Shown here: in pieces, positions 34,441 through 47,640 of the stretch
Layout: the number at the start of each line of letters is the position of its first letter
Position numbering within the stretch: position 1 is the first letter of the stretch
NCBI GenBank assembly: GCA_037833965.1
Contig: AP031355.1
Location: 7,155,501-7,219,500 of the forward strand
Reading direction: 5' to 3'
Source of the DNA: Marchantia polymorpha subsp. ruderalis
Lineage: Eukaryota > Streptophyta > Marchantiopsida > Marchantiales > Marchantiaceae
Length of the DNA stretch: 64,000 bases
Notes under the pieces: generated by a model
Databases searched by the model: none
Told to the model about the DNA's origin: nothing
Seen by the model: the letters and a program-made list of their open reading frames with translations, nothing else
Translations under genes and position numbers: made by a program

Positions 34441-37400
34441 CCACATCATTCGGAGGAGACGCCGCAAGTGAGAGGAGTGTGAGTCTAGTTCTTCGTCCAT
34501 TGTAGGCATATACTTCGGACGAAGCAAACATAATTTCTTGAACAAAAATTAACGAACCTATAAAAATATACAGATATTTTGTGGTCATTTAGTTTCAGAT
34601 AATTTTTTCCTCAAACTGTTCAAATGTGTTTCATGTTGTGATTCTATTGACATCTAGTTGAAAATAATGGATATCTTATATATATTGTGATTTTTTTCAA
34701 AGCATTTTGCGTTTTCATTGTTATTGTATACCATTGTGACACAACACGTCGAATGTTCATGTGAAAATATTATGAAGTTTTGATTCTGAAATTATTTTTG
34801 TTAATTCCAGCTGATTTCTTCAGTGTGGGATCAAGTATAAAGGAAAAAGATACATAATATGAAAGTCTCATCATCACTGATTGGATTAATTATCCACATA
34901 TAGAGTATGGGCATAGAGGTCATGATCAGATCACTAATTTATTTATGTATATCACACATATGTTTATCATGTTAGTAATCACATATAATAAGCTAATTTT
35001 TTCATTAAAAGTTAAGTTTATAGAAATCTCAATTGAACGAAATCAACATTGAAGACAACTTTGTAAACAAATGTTGTTGAAAATAGTTTATTTAATTCTT
35101 GAAAATCTAGAAAAAATTTATTAAGAGAAAAAAATTTTACTTGATAAAAAACCTTACTTCGTTTATGCAATATTTACACTTTTCAAGATGATAAATTCTA
35201 ATACTTTCGGATATTGCCAAAAAAAACTCATTTTTTCAAGTAGTTGATGTACGTGATTGCATAAATTGCAAGATTAAAGATTTATTAAATTTTACTCAAT
35301 TGCTAGATACTCGTGAAATTTGTTTGTTAAATTAAATAAAACTAAATATATTGCTCTATTGAAATGAAGGAATTTTTTTATAATGTATTAGTTAATTTAT
35401 ATAACATGAAAAAAAATTATTCTCATATTATCAATTTGATTATATGTTTTATATGTTTATATTACACATTATTGAGATTGTTGATATGATATTAATGATT
35501 CAGCTAAAAATTAGTTTACTTTTTTAGTGAAATAATTAATTGATCATGGTTATATCAATTTTGATAAATCATGATATTCATAAAATTTGGAGAAAATATC
35601 ATATTAAATATGAGATCACTTATAGCTAATAAATATACAACAGTTTTTGATTTAGAGGATAAAAAAAGTGTGAATGAGGTGAGTACAAAAAATGATATAA
35701 TTATCAGTTAAGAAATAAACTGTATATATTCATAAGAATAATTCAATGTTATCATCAACATGTTTTTTTTCTAATTTTCATAACTTTCTAAAACTGATTT
35801 ACATAAATATTAGTAATTTTTAAATTATTTTTTCTTACATGTAGATTTAAATATATATTATTATTTGCATGATTTTAATTTTCTTTAATAAGCATATAAA
35901 TTTTTTAATCATCACTTATTTATTATTTAAGTATAAATTTATCATACTTATATTTTAGAAAATAAGTGTTATTTGAAAAATTACAAGTGTGTTTTTGAAA
36001 AAAAAAACTCAAGATTTTTTATTTTTTTAATTTGGTAAGATGACAGAATAGTTTATTTATATTGATCATGACCGAACAAATCTTTGTGGCCATCATGTAC
36101 ACCTAAGTATACAGAAATCTAACTATGTATGGAATACTGTGCTAAGTAGTTTAATAGATATACATATATCATAACTGTACTCTACATGATGTGCATCTTC
36201 CCATTGGCATGTTAGGATTAAGTTAACCGCCAAAACCGTCACCGGCAATTTAGAAGGTTAGGGTTCGCCAACTTCAGTTATCACTAATACAAATAAATTT
36301 ATGATTAATATATGATTTTTGTTTGTTAAATTTATATTTATATTTATTATTTTCAAATGATATTCAAATCTTAGCAAATTTTTTATATATATAATGAGCT
36401 ATATTTTTGAAAATGAATCAAACATAAAATTAAAACATAAAATCAAATTGAGAAATTTAAAAAATCATGTTGATAATAAAAAATTTAAATTATCTTTTTA
36501 ATGAGATATAAAATATTGATTATTGAATGAACTATTATTATTAAATTTTATATCATAAGAATAGGTATTTAATTATTTTCTAAATATAGCTAATAATATA
36601 TTGTGATGAATGCATCATAAAAATATATGAATAATTTACTTATATTTAAATACTCCTCAAATACTTTTTATATTTACTTGTGCCCGTATAAATATTTCTC
36701 ATATCTTTTTTGAGGAGATGATGAAATGCAGCATTCAAATTAATACTAATTTAGCAATTGCTCTAAAATTCCGTGCCTAAATATGGTATCAACAGCAAAA
36801 TTACCTAGAGTTGGATGTAGAAGAAAATTGTCTGCCAGAAATAGATCTCTGATTAGAGTATGTGCATGCAACTCAGAGATCGTGACTAAAATTACGAAAC
36901 TGAACAAAATAACTGTTAATCCATCAAACACATCAAAATTTATCAAAATATTGATTAAAAATGTAAAAATTATATTTTTGTAAGTATTTTTTGCAAATTT
37001 ATAAATAAACCTAAAGTGTAAATAACATATAATTATTATAAATGTTTTGGATCTTTTGGGTTCAAAGTACAATGAATAGATAAATGTATTGTGCTTGAAA
37101 AACTACAAGTTGTTTCAAAGGTCAGAAAAAATGTTTGAGATCTAAGATCCAAAATATCATGATTGCACAAGAGTTTTTTTTAAATTGCTTTAAATAAAAG
37201 TTTTAAAATAAACAAAAAGTTTTTAATTTAATTGTTCAATTTAATTCAATGCAATTTAATTTTATGACTTCTACAATTTCATTATGATGATCAATGAATA
37301 CATTTTTTTAAATTTTGATGTTTAGGTTAAAAATTTTTATTTTTATTTTTATTTTTTCTTCATGTATTAATTTACTTGGAAGAATCTAAAAAAATAAATC

Positions 37401-38897
37401 TATATAAGAGTAGTATATTATAATATTTATAAAAATTTTAGCTTCAAATTATTTTACTTTTTTACTTTAGTTTAATAGAATTTAACAAACCAAAACATTT
37501 TAGTTTCTAAAATTGATTAAATCTCAAGAATTACAATGCATCATTCTGACCCGTTGCTAGACAAGCACCAAAATTATCCACTATCTGCATCTTACTTTTC
37601 TTGAAAGTGAAGTGCGTCTCATATTTGTCAGCGTTCATCTCACTCTGTTCCAATGCGTGGGAGAAAGCAAAAAAACGTGTGTTTATTACTTTTATTATAA
37701 TATTATTTAATTAACCATAAATAAATGAAATAATAAAATGTATAAATATTTGTGTACAAATTAAAAGTATATAGAATGAAAATTGAAATATATATATTTA
37801 AATAAAAAAATTAATAACAAATATAATAATAAATATTACAACTAATTTAAATAATCAAAATAAATTTTTTATGAAAAAAAATAATAACACCAAATAAAAT
37901 AATCAAGAAAAATATTATAAAAAAATTTGAAAGTCTTTGAATAAACTACTATTACATAAAAATATAAGTATTATTTCTTTATATAAAAAATTAATTCAAA
38001 TGACTACTTTGTAATTTTGAATGAATAGTGTACTTATCTATGATATCATTTAGATAATATTGTAATTATGTTATTTGTATGTTATTATGTTATAATATAT
38101 TTTGTAATAATTTATTTAAATATTAATTTTATCCCCATGAAGATATTATTCATGTTGCAAAAAGAAACTAAAAAAAAGGTATAAAGACAATAAAAAATTG
38201 TAGGTTGTCAAGTCATAATCTGAAGCAGCCTTTCAGCAAACTCTACTATTGAATACTCTCAAAGTTGATAAGATATGAGTTTATTAATAGAGACAGTTTG
38301 TCATTTCAACAATTCATATTGAATTATGTTGATATCAAACTTCTAAACGATAAATTTGAATTTTAAAATTATTCATAACTTAAATATTTGAAGATAATTT
38401 TTTTTATGTATAATGATATATATATGTTAGTTTAATTTTTTGTCATACATATATGATAAAATCAAAATGTTAAATGATCAATTCTGATATTTCAAATGTG
38501 ATAAAAATCTTTAATTTTAACTATAATAATAATAAAAATCAAATGTGTCACATGATATAGCAACTGGAAGTGACGTATGGTGCAATGATTCCGTAGGCCA
38601 AGGCGTCAGCCAATTCACAGGCCATTATTGTTGTGGTATTGCAAATTTGATCTTTTGAAAACGTATAAACGTACCAATCCTGGAGGTGTGTATGAACCTT
38701 GAGATATAGCACTGCACCACAGATATTTCATTGTTATGTTATCAAGAGGTGAAAAACTTTCAAAATCTCAACGTGGGAGACTCCACAAAATTACTGCTAG
38801 CAGCTTTCTAGTTATTTCACTATTTTTTTCCCGATGGTTGGCCGATAATCGTTTACAACTGTTTTGCATGCATAATATCAAAAATGTTTATCATGTT

Positions 38898-39122
38898 AAA
38901 TATTTTAATAATAATATTAACAATAAATATTTTCTCCTGAATTTTTTATTTGACATAGTTTTGAATGAAAATTTATTCAATTTATAAGATCTTAAACAAT
39001 TCGGAAATTATTAGTATTTTAATAACAATAATAATAAATATTTTCTCTTGAATTTTTTATCTGACATAGTTTTGAATGAAAATTTATTCAATTATTATGA
39101 TCTTTAAAAATTCGGAAATTAT
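38898..39122. repeat. Tandem duplication, about 115 bp x 2
   Basis: Two adjacent copies both contain AATATTTTCTC-TGAATTTTTTAT followed by TGACATAGTTTTGAATGAAA and end in TTCGGAAATTAT. They differ by scattered substitutions and small indels, so the duplication is not recent. Confidence 0.8.
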
Positions 39123-39479
39123 GAATTGCATTGTCACATTATAAGTCTATATATATATATATTCAAAGTCATTTTGTTTCACAAAAATTAACTCTTTTCT
39201 ATTATTTTATTTAAAAAGATAGCATGATTATCTTTGCTCTAAACATTTGAAACAAAAAAAGAAATTTTAAATAAAAAATACTATTAAAATTTACACCAAC
39301 CTCATCTTATCTTCAGAAACATAAACTATGTGCAATTTTTTTGGTTTCACTATATAAAAATAAGTAAAACTTTCATTTTTTATTTTTGACTTCTTGGCAA
39401 AGATTTATAAATATTTTGAAGTTTTGTCATCATTTACATAACTTTAAATGATGTAGATAATATTGTACTAATACTTAAA

Positions 39480-40250
39480 TACAGATGATCAGAAATGGCA
39501 CTAGAATCAAGTCACGACTTCCCCGACGAGGCACAGTACACTACCGCCTCGTTCAAGGCTAGCAACAGGCTCGATGGCTCGTGATGACGCCGATCGTCGG
39601 TAGTTAGTTGAATAAACCCTCGGCCCTCGGACACCATTTTTATTGTCCACGAACCCCTGAAATCACCGGGCCCATTGAGAGTCTTAGGAAATATCGTGAG
39701 ACGCGCGAACCGGTAACGACGTCACGGCATTTGCAGGCCACGGCCGCGTTGGTCGGTTTTGAACTCGTGCTAGGAATTTGCGTGATGGCACGAATTTTCT
39801 CACTACTGATTGGCTGACTTCGTCGCGTCGCCGTTCACAAACCACGTGGACGCGAGAGTTGCGCGTTTCCCGAGATCGATGATCTGATGTGTGTGCGGGT
39901 GAGGGTGGCGCCTCGCGCCGGTCGCGTCTTCCAGGCTGACCATGGCTGTCGATTTCATCATGCAGAGAATCGTCCGTCACGGAGGTCGGTCCAGGTTTGT
40001 CCCTCCACGTGGTGGTCACCTCGGCTGAAGAATGCGGTCATGGAACTTATGGGACTCATGGCACGTCTAGAAGACGGCCTTGCAACTACGAACGGTATCA
40101 AGTTCTCCCTCAATTTTCCCTATTATAGGGGGCATCAATTTTCTAAATCTGCTTTGATGATTTGTTGCAGGTTTATGTGTTGTTCCAAGAGCTCAAAATA
40201 TGAACTCCAGGTACGTGGGAAGATTTGACAATCCATCATATCCAGGGATA
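39480..40250. other. GC island with possible gene remnant
   Basis: A second GC-normal island within the AT-rich block. A short frame beginning ATGGCTGTCGATTTCATC (39941) and a possible donor TCCAG|GTTTGT and acceptor TTGCAG|GTTTATG give a weak two-exon impression. The product matches nothing I know and soon ends. I therefore record an island and do not call a gene. Confidence 0.3.
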
Positions 40251-42017
40251 TTAGAAAACAATATTATTCTCTATTGAGAGGTTAACTATTTTGTCGTATT
40301 ATATGCGCATATCTAATCAGCATTTTCGTGATTATGCATTTCCAGGAAGAAAGAACTGAAAACAACAACTTGGTCACTTTTAAGTAGAAAAAGTTCGGCT
40401 TTTTAACAAAATTCTGTTGACCAAGTACAGCGTTTAGTTATTGGACGTTGACATCAAGATTTTGCATTTTGTGATATGAAACAAGAAAATAAGAAAGTAA
40501 AGTTGTAAAGCATCGTAGTTTTGGATCAGGAATTTTAAGGCTGCTGACTGAAAGATACAAGATGAGGTCATGGTATGTCAAAGATAGCAATGTATGCTCG
40601 GGAAATCCAATAATCTGACGGTTGTTGGACTAAACACATTATAGAATAATCCAAGGAGTGAATTGACTTTGTGATCTATTCAACCTGGACTAAGCAATTC
40701 AGGCTGGACATTCAACATTGTAGACGAAGACATCATATAACCAATCACGGGCGGACTTTAAGAGGGGGAGGAATCAGGCCTGCGGCGGCGCTGCAAGAAT
40801 ACATTATTTTCAATCAATATTGTGCTTTATTAATTTGAAAATAGCTGTTGTACATATGAAATTCAAACATATATGGTTTGATTTATAAAGTTTGTGTAAA
40901 ATTTTGTTTTATTTTTTTAAATGACAAGTTTTATAAAAAAATGACATATTTTTCACAAAATCATATTCACATTCATCATTGCATGTTTTTAAATAAATAA
41001 AATTAATATGAAAAAATTTTCCTCACAATTTCAAACATTTAAAAAAAATCTGCTATTTTTTGGTAACTTCTCCTTGTCCTACATCATCAAAAATATAATG
41101 ATGCATATTTCACTAAACTTGCCAATATTGGGAGACTAAAAAATCTTTGTTTTTTTAATAATTAATGTATAAAAAAACTTTGATTAAGATTAGATTTAAG
41201 CTTAATTCCAGTAATTATAAAATTAGGTTTTTGCTATACATTATTGTTACACTTGAAATCAAGAAGAAATTACAAGGAAATAAGATCTCATCCCCATCAT
41301 TCATTGTAATTCTAGTGTACAGATCACATGGTAGATAATGCTAATCCTAACAAGCACGCAGTTCGTTAACGTGATGTTGTCTACTAATATACTCAAGTCT
41401 TACTTAACAAACACATGTATCTCACATGGCATTGTCAACTAGCACACATATCATATATCCAGGGATGAAAAAAAACCCATTTTTTATTGAAAAAAAATAA
41501 AAGAAATCTAATTTCAATCATTTTAATCTATTGTATTAGACGAAAGCTCTCACTTCTACCATAACACTCACCAATAGACTTTGTTTGAACTTTCTATGCT
41601 ATCAGGTACTTCAGATATTTTATGAAAATAATGATTAGGTCACACACAAAAGTCATGTAAACATAAAATTTTCACTTTATTTCAATATTGAAAATATACA
41701 TGTTTGAATAAATGAGACGATTATAAACAACTCAAGCAATTTAAACAAGCTGACAATTTTTTTTTATGACCAAAGATACATGATCATATAATAGACATCA
41801 TTAACTCTGAAGTGAAATGAATATATATCATAGGAACTAATGATTCAATTTGACTTTGCATTCGAATGGAATCAACAATAATTTTCAAATTTCTTGACTG
41901 ATACACATGAGATTGAATGATTTTGTTTTTTGATTTCAAAATTAAAAATGTCATCAAGAATTGAAAAGAATTGTCGCCCCACTCTAATTTATATTCATTT
42001 TTTATATACAATTTTTA

Positions 42018-42424
42018 AATTTCTAAGATTTTAATATTTTCTAAGATTATTTATTTTAATAATTTCTAAGATTATTTATTTTAATAATTTATAAGATTTT
42101 TTATTTTAATAATTTATAGGATTTTTTATTTTAATAATTTCTAAGATTATTTATTTTAATAATTTCTAAGATTATTTATTTTAATAATTTATAAGATTTT
42201 TTATTTTAATAATTTATAAGATTTTTTATTTTAATAATTTCTAAGATTATTTATTTTAATAATTTCTAAGATTATTTATTTTAATAATTTCTAAGATTAT
42301 TTATTTTAATAATTTCTAAGATTATTTATTTTAATAATTTCTAAGATTATTTATTTTAATAATTTCTAAGATTATTTATTTTAATAATTTCTAAGATTAT
42401 TTATTTTAATAATTTCTAAGATTT
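42018..42424. repeat. 25-bp AT-rich tandem array, about 16 copies
   Basis: The unit reads CTAAGATTATTTATTTTAAT followed by AATTT. Roughly sixteen consecutive copies occur. Two variants with ATAAGATTTTTT or ATAGGATTTTTT at the start alternate in the first half, while the second half is a homogeneous run. That pattern suggests expansion by slippage or unequal exchange from the right side. The array ends about 400 bp before the last recognisable piece of the hAT transposase and may belong to that element. Confidence 0.92.
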
Positions 42425-42819
42425 CAATTGATTGAATTAAATCAAAAGACAAATCATCCACGATTTTGGCGTTTTTAACTACCTTGGGAGATCAAAACTA
42501 TTGTGATGATGAAAGTGACGCTGAATATAAATCACATATAAATTTCAATTCAATGAATTCAATTCCATTATCTAAATTTCAGTTTCAATAGCTAAAACAA
42601 GGAAAGTTGACAATTGAGATTTATACCATGATTTTGTTTGTACAAGATTGTAATTCACATATTGCAATTTTACATAGTTGTAAATAAGCATGTGAAAACT
42701 GCCAAAAATCTGTTAAAATGCAATAAGACTTGTAATTTCTTTTCAAAAATATTTGCAATATGCATTAGCAATTTTTTGAAATAATTTCATGATTTTAATC
42801 ATTCATTATCATCATTAGA

Positions 42820-44830
42820 TCATCTCCGCCATCAAAATTCAGACTTGTTGTCAGCATCAAATAATTTTGAGCTAGTGATATTCTTTAAGAAAACTTGATA
42901 GTTTGTTTTAATAAACATCAGTTTTTCAATTTTTTGAGATTTGGGACTATTGTAAACTTTTGAATGAACAAATCCAAATGTTAAAAAGCTGCATTACAAG
43001 GATACGATTGATGTTATCATGCTTAAAAATTGAATTGCGATGCTTTGCAAATTTTTCCAAAAGAAATCATTGATAATAGGTACTGCAATGATGTTTTGCG
43101 TCAATCGATGAGCATCTTGAAACGCAACAAATTATTGGACTTTTTTTGATGTTTTGCAATAATAAGCTTTGTTTATAGCATGCACAAGTATTTTTTCTTG
43201 TCATATGAAAGTGTTCTCTAACTGTGGGGTAGATATATTGAAACATCTTTGTGTTTAGATTGTTGTGCATGATTGAATGATCTAGATGCCGCAAATCCAT
43301 TTGATAAGCAAGATCATGTGAGTCATTGTACATGAATTGAAAACGTTGTGAGCCAAACAAAATTAGATATTATAATTTTTTGAATGAAATCAACCCACGA
43401 GTGACGGATGTCACAAAACTATTGAAAAATTGATGAAAATCATAAATACTCTCCAATAAAGACACATACTCCGATTGATATTTGACAATAAGGTGGTCTA
43501 TGGGCTAAAAAATATCCAAACACTTCTTTGGTTTGATCAAAAATGTGATATTGATGATGATGTTTTTTATTCGACTGTGTTCATTTTACTATGCTACATT
43601 TGCAGCACCATCAACAAAATCACGCTAAGAAATGATAAAAACTAGTAATTTTTTTAATTTTAGAATCAAATTGAAGCATTGGAGTGATTTCAATCTTGAT
43701 GAGGTAAACATAACCAAAATAGTTAATTTCTTCTGATTCTACATGATTCTTAATTTTGCTTTCATATCATAATGATTATCAAAGAATTTAATAATATCTT
43801 TATACTTCTCAGCAAAGACTAAAAGAATCTGAAATGTGTAGCAAGAATGATAAATTGTGAAAGTCATTTGTTCTTTCTTTGTCTTTGTTGCACCAAAAAT
43901 GTCTTTTATCATAAGATGTAAAACATGCAAAATACATGTTTGAAAGATTTTGTTATAAAATTTACTCTTCAGTAAGATTCATGTTTTTTTATATGTACAA
44001 ATATTATAAATGACGGCGCTAGCAAAAATCATGTTTGGATGTTTTTGAATAACACAATTAATGTCTTCAACAATCCATTCAGCTATGTCATTGTTTGCAT
44101 GCGCATACAGACTCAAAAAACAAGCTTGCTAAACATGCTGTCATGTAATTTATGACAAGTTCACTAAAAATATTAGACCAACTGTCAATCACGAGACAAA
44201 CCAATGATAACAGAGCAAATGACTTAGCAATGCATCTCTTATTAATCTCATCATAACACAAATCCAACAAATCATACACTAACTTCTTGCAATTAGGTAG
44301 AAGAATTTTATCTTTTTCCACTATTTTTAATGCAAGTTTCTATCTTTCACGCATTAGTATAATGTACATGTGTAGTACTAATGATAAGCAATGGCTTTTT
44401 GAAACTTTTTCTTGGTTGAAGCGTTGATCATTGGTTACAAAGATGATAGTATGGACGATTGGCTATTTGATTTTGTCTTGTTGACTTTGAAAAAAATGAT
44501 GTTCTTTCACGTCTCTTAAAAAATGTATATCATTCAAGTCGATCGTTGATGCTTATGCCATTCATTATTTTCTTGAATGGAGTGCAACTGTTGAATGAAC
44601 CATCACAATCTTGCTTTTTTATGGTAATTCGCTCACAGTTGGTAATGTCTCCATATTGCCAATTTTTTAAAAGTCGGCGATTGTTCAAATATTGTGACAA
44701 GCATTCACATGCTTCTTACACATCGTTGGCTTTTTGTCATTATTTTGGATGTAGGTTGGTTTTAATCATTGGGAAGATTGAAAATGTCTACAATTTTCAT
44801 AATTTTCATTTCAATAATCTATAAGTTAAG
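42820..44830 (-). pseudogene. Decayed hAT-family transposase (DUF659 / hATC type)
   Basis: Read on the minus strand, recognisable pieces occur in the correct order with stops and frameshifts between them. A Cys-rich BED-finger-like part lies near 44.6-44.8 kb. LPNCKKLVYDLLDLCYDEI and then IDSWSNIFSELVINYM (44.1-44.3 kb) are typical of DUF659 in plant hAT proteins. LHLMIKDIFG and IIKFFDNH follow at 43.76-43.93 kb, RFQFMYNDSHDLAYQMDLRHL near 43.28-43.35 kb, and TFGFVHSK...QKIEKL near 42.91-42.98 kb, from the C-terminal dimerisation (hATC) domain. A stop directly follows LRIM at 43739. No functional protein is possible. Terminal inverted repeats were not identified. GC is as low as in the surrounding block. 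Confidence 0.82.
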
Positions 44831-45569
44831 AGCCATACTCGTTTGCTAGTGCTGAAAGATTTCATCAATCCATTATTTCATAATTCAATTTTAAATTCCA
44901 AATTTCAAATCCAATTTCTAATTTCAAACTTAACTTCATGCCATTTAATAATTATGGAATTAAAATAAACCTTATTCAATTTAATTGCAAAAAATCTTGT
45001 AGCGCTAGTCATGTATTTACACACTTAGCACATGAGTAGCTGACATGGCAGTTATGACGTGTGCACTTTAAGATAACAATAACTTCATCTTTGTTAATCT
45101 CTGATTTAGTTCCAAGAAACTAAAGTTAATTACAACTATGTATAGAAAGGCAAGACATAGTTAGTGTTGAATATTTTGTATATTTCAATAATAACTTTTT
45201 GTATTTGTTGACTGCGATGTTCGGACTGACTCTCATCAGGTTTGTCTCAATTGATTTTTTAGTAGCTCATCATAATTCTAGTAAATAAAGATTTTCCAAT
45301 GTGCATGAGTCTCAAACACACTATTGCGCAAACTTTACACTCATCATTTCAAACAATCACACATCGATATTCAAAATGATAGTGTAACGTGTACTTATAT
45401 TGATGAAACAAGTACTCACAAAATGAAATCTTCAAATATCTTTTAGAGTTTCTTGTCTACATCTATACTCATACTATATGAGAAATTAATAAAGTAAAAT
45501 TTATAATTATTATCAAATTTACTTTTGCAAAGATAAAACACTTTCATTTTGATTAGTTGCCAATAGATG

Positions 45570-45655
45570 ATAACATGACATTGACATACTTAATCTTTAT
45601 AAAAATTTTATAATAACATGACATTGACATACTTAATCTTTATAAAAATTTTATA
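45570..45655. repeat. 43-bp tandem duplication
   Basis: ATAACATGACATTGACATAC followed by TTAATCTTTATAAAAATTTTATA occurs twice in a row without mismatch, so this is a recent local duplication in the AT-rich block. Confidence 0.93.
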
Positions 45656-47439
45656 ATTCATAATTTAAAGTGACGACATGTTATCAGATACTTTAAAACT
45701 CCACCTGACAATAAGTCAACTTCAAATTTAGTCTAATCAATGAATTTTTCAATATTTAATCAAAACTAATCATATAATCAAAAGTATTTTAATTTGAAAT
45801 CTAAACTTTTGTAAGATTCAATATAATAGTGTTTATTCAAAAAGTTTAGAACTACTGTAAATATATATGTAATAGCTAAACTTAGTTAAAACTAACAACA
45901 CTTAGTCATAATTAGTTAGATTTAACTATAATTGAACCAATAATAATCAATCATGTGGTTGTTTCTAACAACTATTTCATATATACAACAACTGATATTA
46001 CAATATAAAACATAAAAATATAATTTATATATTAATTTTATAATTCTAAAATAAGCAACAAAATAATGATGTATAAAATGAAATACTAACAAGCAAAATA
46101 AAAAATTTAATTTAATTTAAATTTAAATTTCAAAATTTATTTTTTGAAAAAAATTAGAAAATTTTTTAATATCAAAATGTTGTGAAATATTATATTTTAT
46201 AGTATATTTAATCATAGTTTTATTGTTGATATTTTTTTTTGCAATAAATTCAATTTATGAAACAAAATTAATTTCTTTCTTCTCAAGTTTGAAAATGATT
46301 GGTTGATATGTTTTGTTAAAACAGTAGCAATGCAAAACTTAATGAAATCATAGATTGAAAACTTAGTTTTGAAAGTTGATGAAATATTAGAAATATAAAA
46401 AAACCAATGAACGTGTATGAATGTACACATTGAAATTACATTTTTAGTGATAAATTACAAAAGTGTATTTAGTCCAATTTGATGTATCATAAATTCAAAT
46501 ATGAAAAATATGGATCAAATTAAGCTCTATAATCTAATTGCTAAATGCTATCATTTATTTGATGTAAATATTTTTAATTTTTTAATCTTTTATTTCAAAT
46601 AAATTGAATTTTGTTACTTTTTATATTCATGATTATTAAGATTATATTATTTTTATGAAACTTCTTGTAAATCTTTTTAAATAAATAAATTATTTATAAG
46701 AATAAATAGCCAAATCTTTTGTATAACTTAATACAAGTCTTTAGATAATAAAATTTAGAATTTAAATTTTCAAAAATTCAGATGAAAATGAGAATAGTAA
46801 TATAAAAATCAAAAGATGAATATAAATCAATATTGTAATTTTTTATATAAATCACGTGTAAAATTTAGCTAGTTGAATTTTGATATGTTATATATGATGC
46901 TCATATATAATAAAAAAAGATCCAAGAATTTTGGTTGTAAAATCATAGTAAAAAAATTTGTTATCATTCTAGGATGTAGACGTTTAAAATTGGAAAAATG
47001 TGAAGTCAAAGAAAGATACTCAACAACAGTCAGTCATGCCAAAAAGCTATTTGTTAGTTTCAATATGAAGCTATGCGAGTGAGTGAATAATTCTAAAGCT
47101 TGCTATTTCAAGCTTTCATTAATTTTTTTGTCTTAATGATTACATGAAATTAATTTAAAGTCAAATTTTATTTTCAAAATTGTGAAATGTAATTTATTAA
47201 AAGAAAATCTGTAATAGATTAAATTCTGCATTTGCTATGGGCAAGACCAAGAGATAAATTTCAAATCTCAAATACAAATTTAAAAAACATGAAGTGAAAC
47301 ACCTGTTGCATTGGTTATTGATTTTGTTTTTGATATGAAACTTACAAAGACAAAATGTTAAATTCTTAACTATATTTTTACAAATATACATATCAATATG
47401 AAATTTTATGTATGATTAAACTTGAAATAGACACATGAA

Positions 47440-47640
47440 TTGTAGATGTATATTGCAAAATATGCAACTAATTTTGCTACTTGTGTAATGGCAGCACAAG
47501 CAATAAAAGAGTTTATTTAATTGGACAAGCTTGTCACAAAGATGAAATTTGAAAATAATGTCAATATGATTAACAAAATGCTATACATTTAGCTATGAAT
47601 CAGATCATGAAAATAAATAAAGCAACCAGCATAAAATAAA
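47440..47640 (+). pseudogene. Possible Copia-type retrotransposon RNase H remnant
   Basis: In shifting frames this segment reads YATNFATCVMAAQAIKEF, a stop, LDKLVTKM and, about 60 bp on, AIHLAMNQIMK. The order and spacing resemble the end of Ty1/Copia polyproteins: the region usually containing EAEY...A.QA.KE..WL..L, then DN.SAI.LA.N. Key residues are lost and several stops are present. No long terminal repeats were found. This is a weak but ordered match and could be coincidence in low-complexity DNA. Confidence 0.35.

Noticed and set aside
36255-36262. GTTAGGGTT, telomere-like heptamer context
   Set aside because: Only a single unit is present; an interstitial telomere array would need several repeats.
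42018-42424. Tandem array considered as a CRISPR array
   Set aside because: The 25-bp units are directly adjacent without spacers and the genome is eukaryotic.
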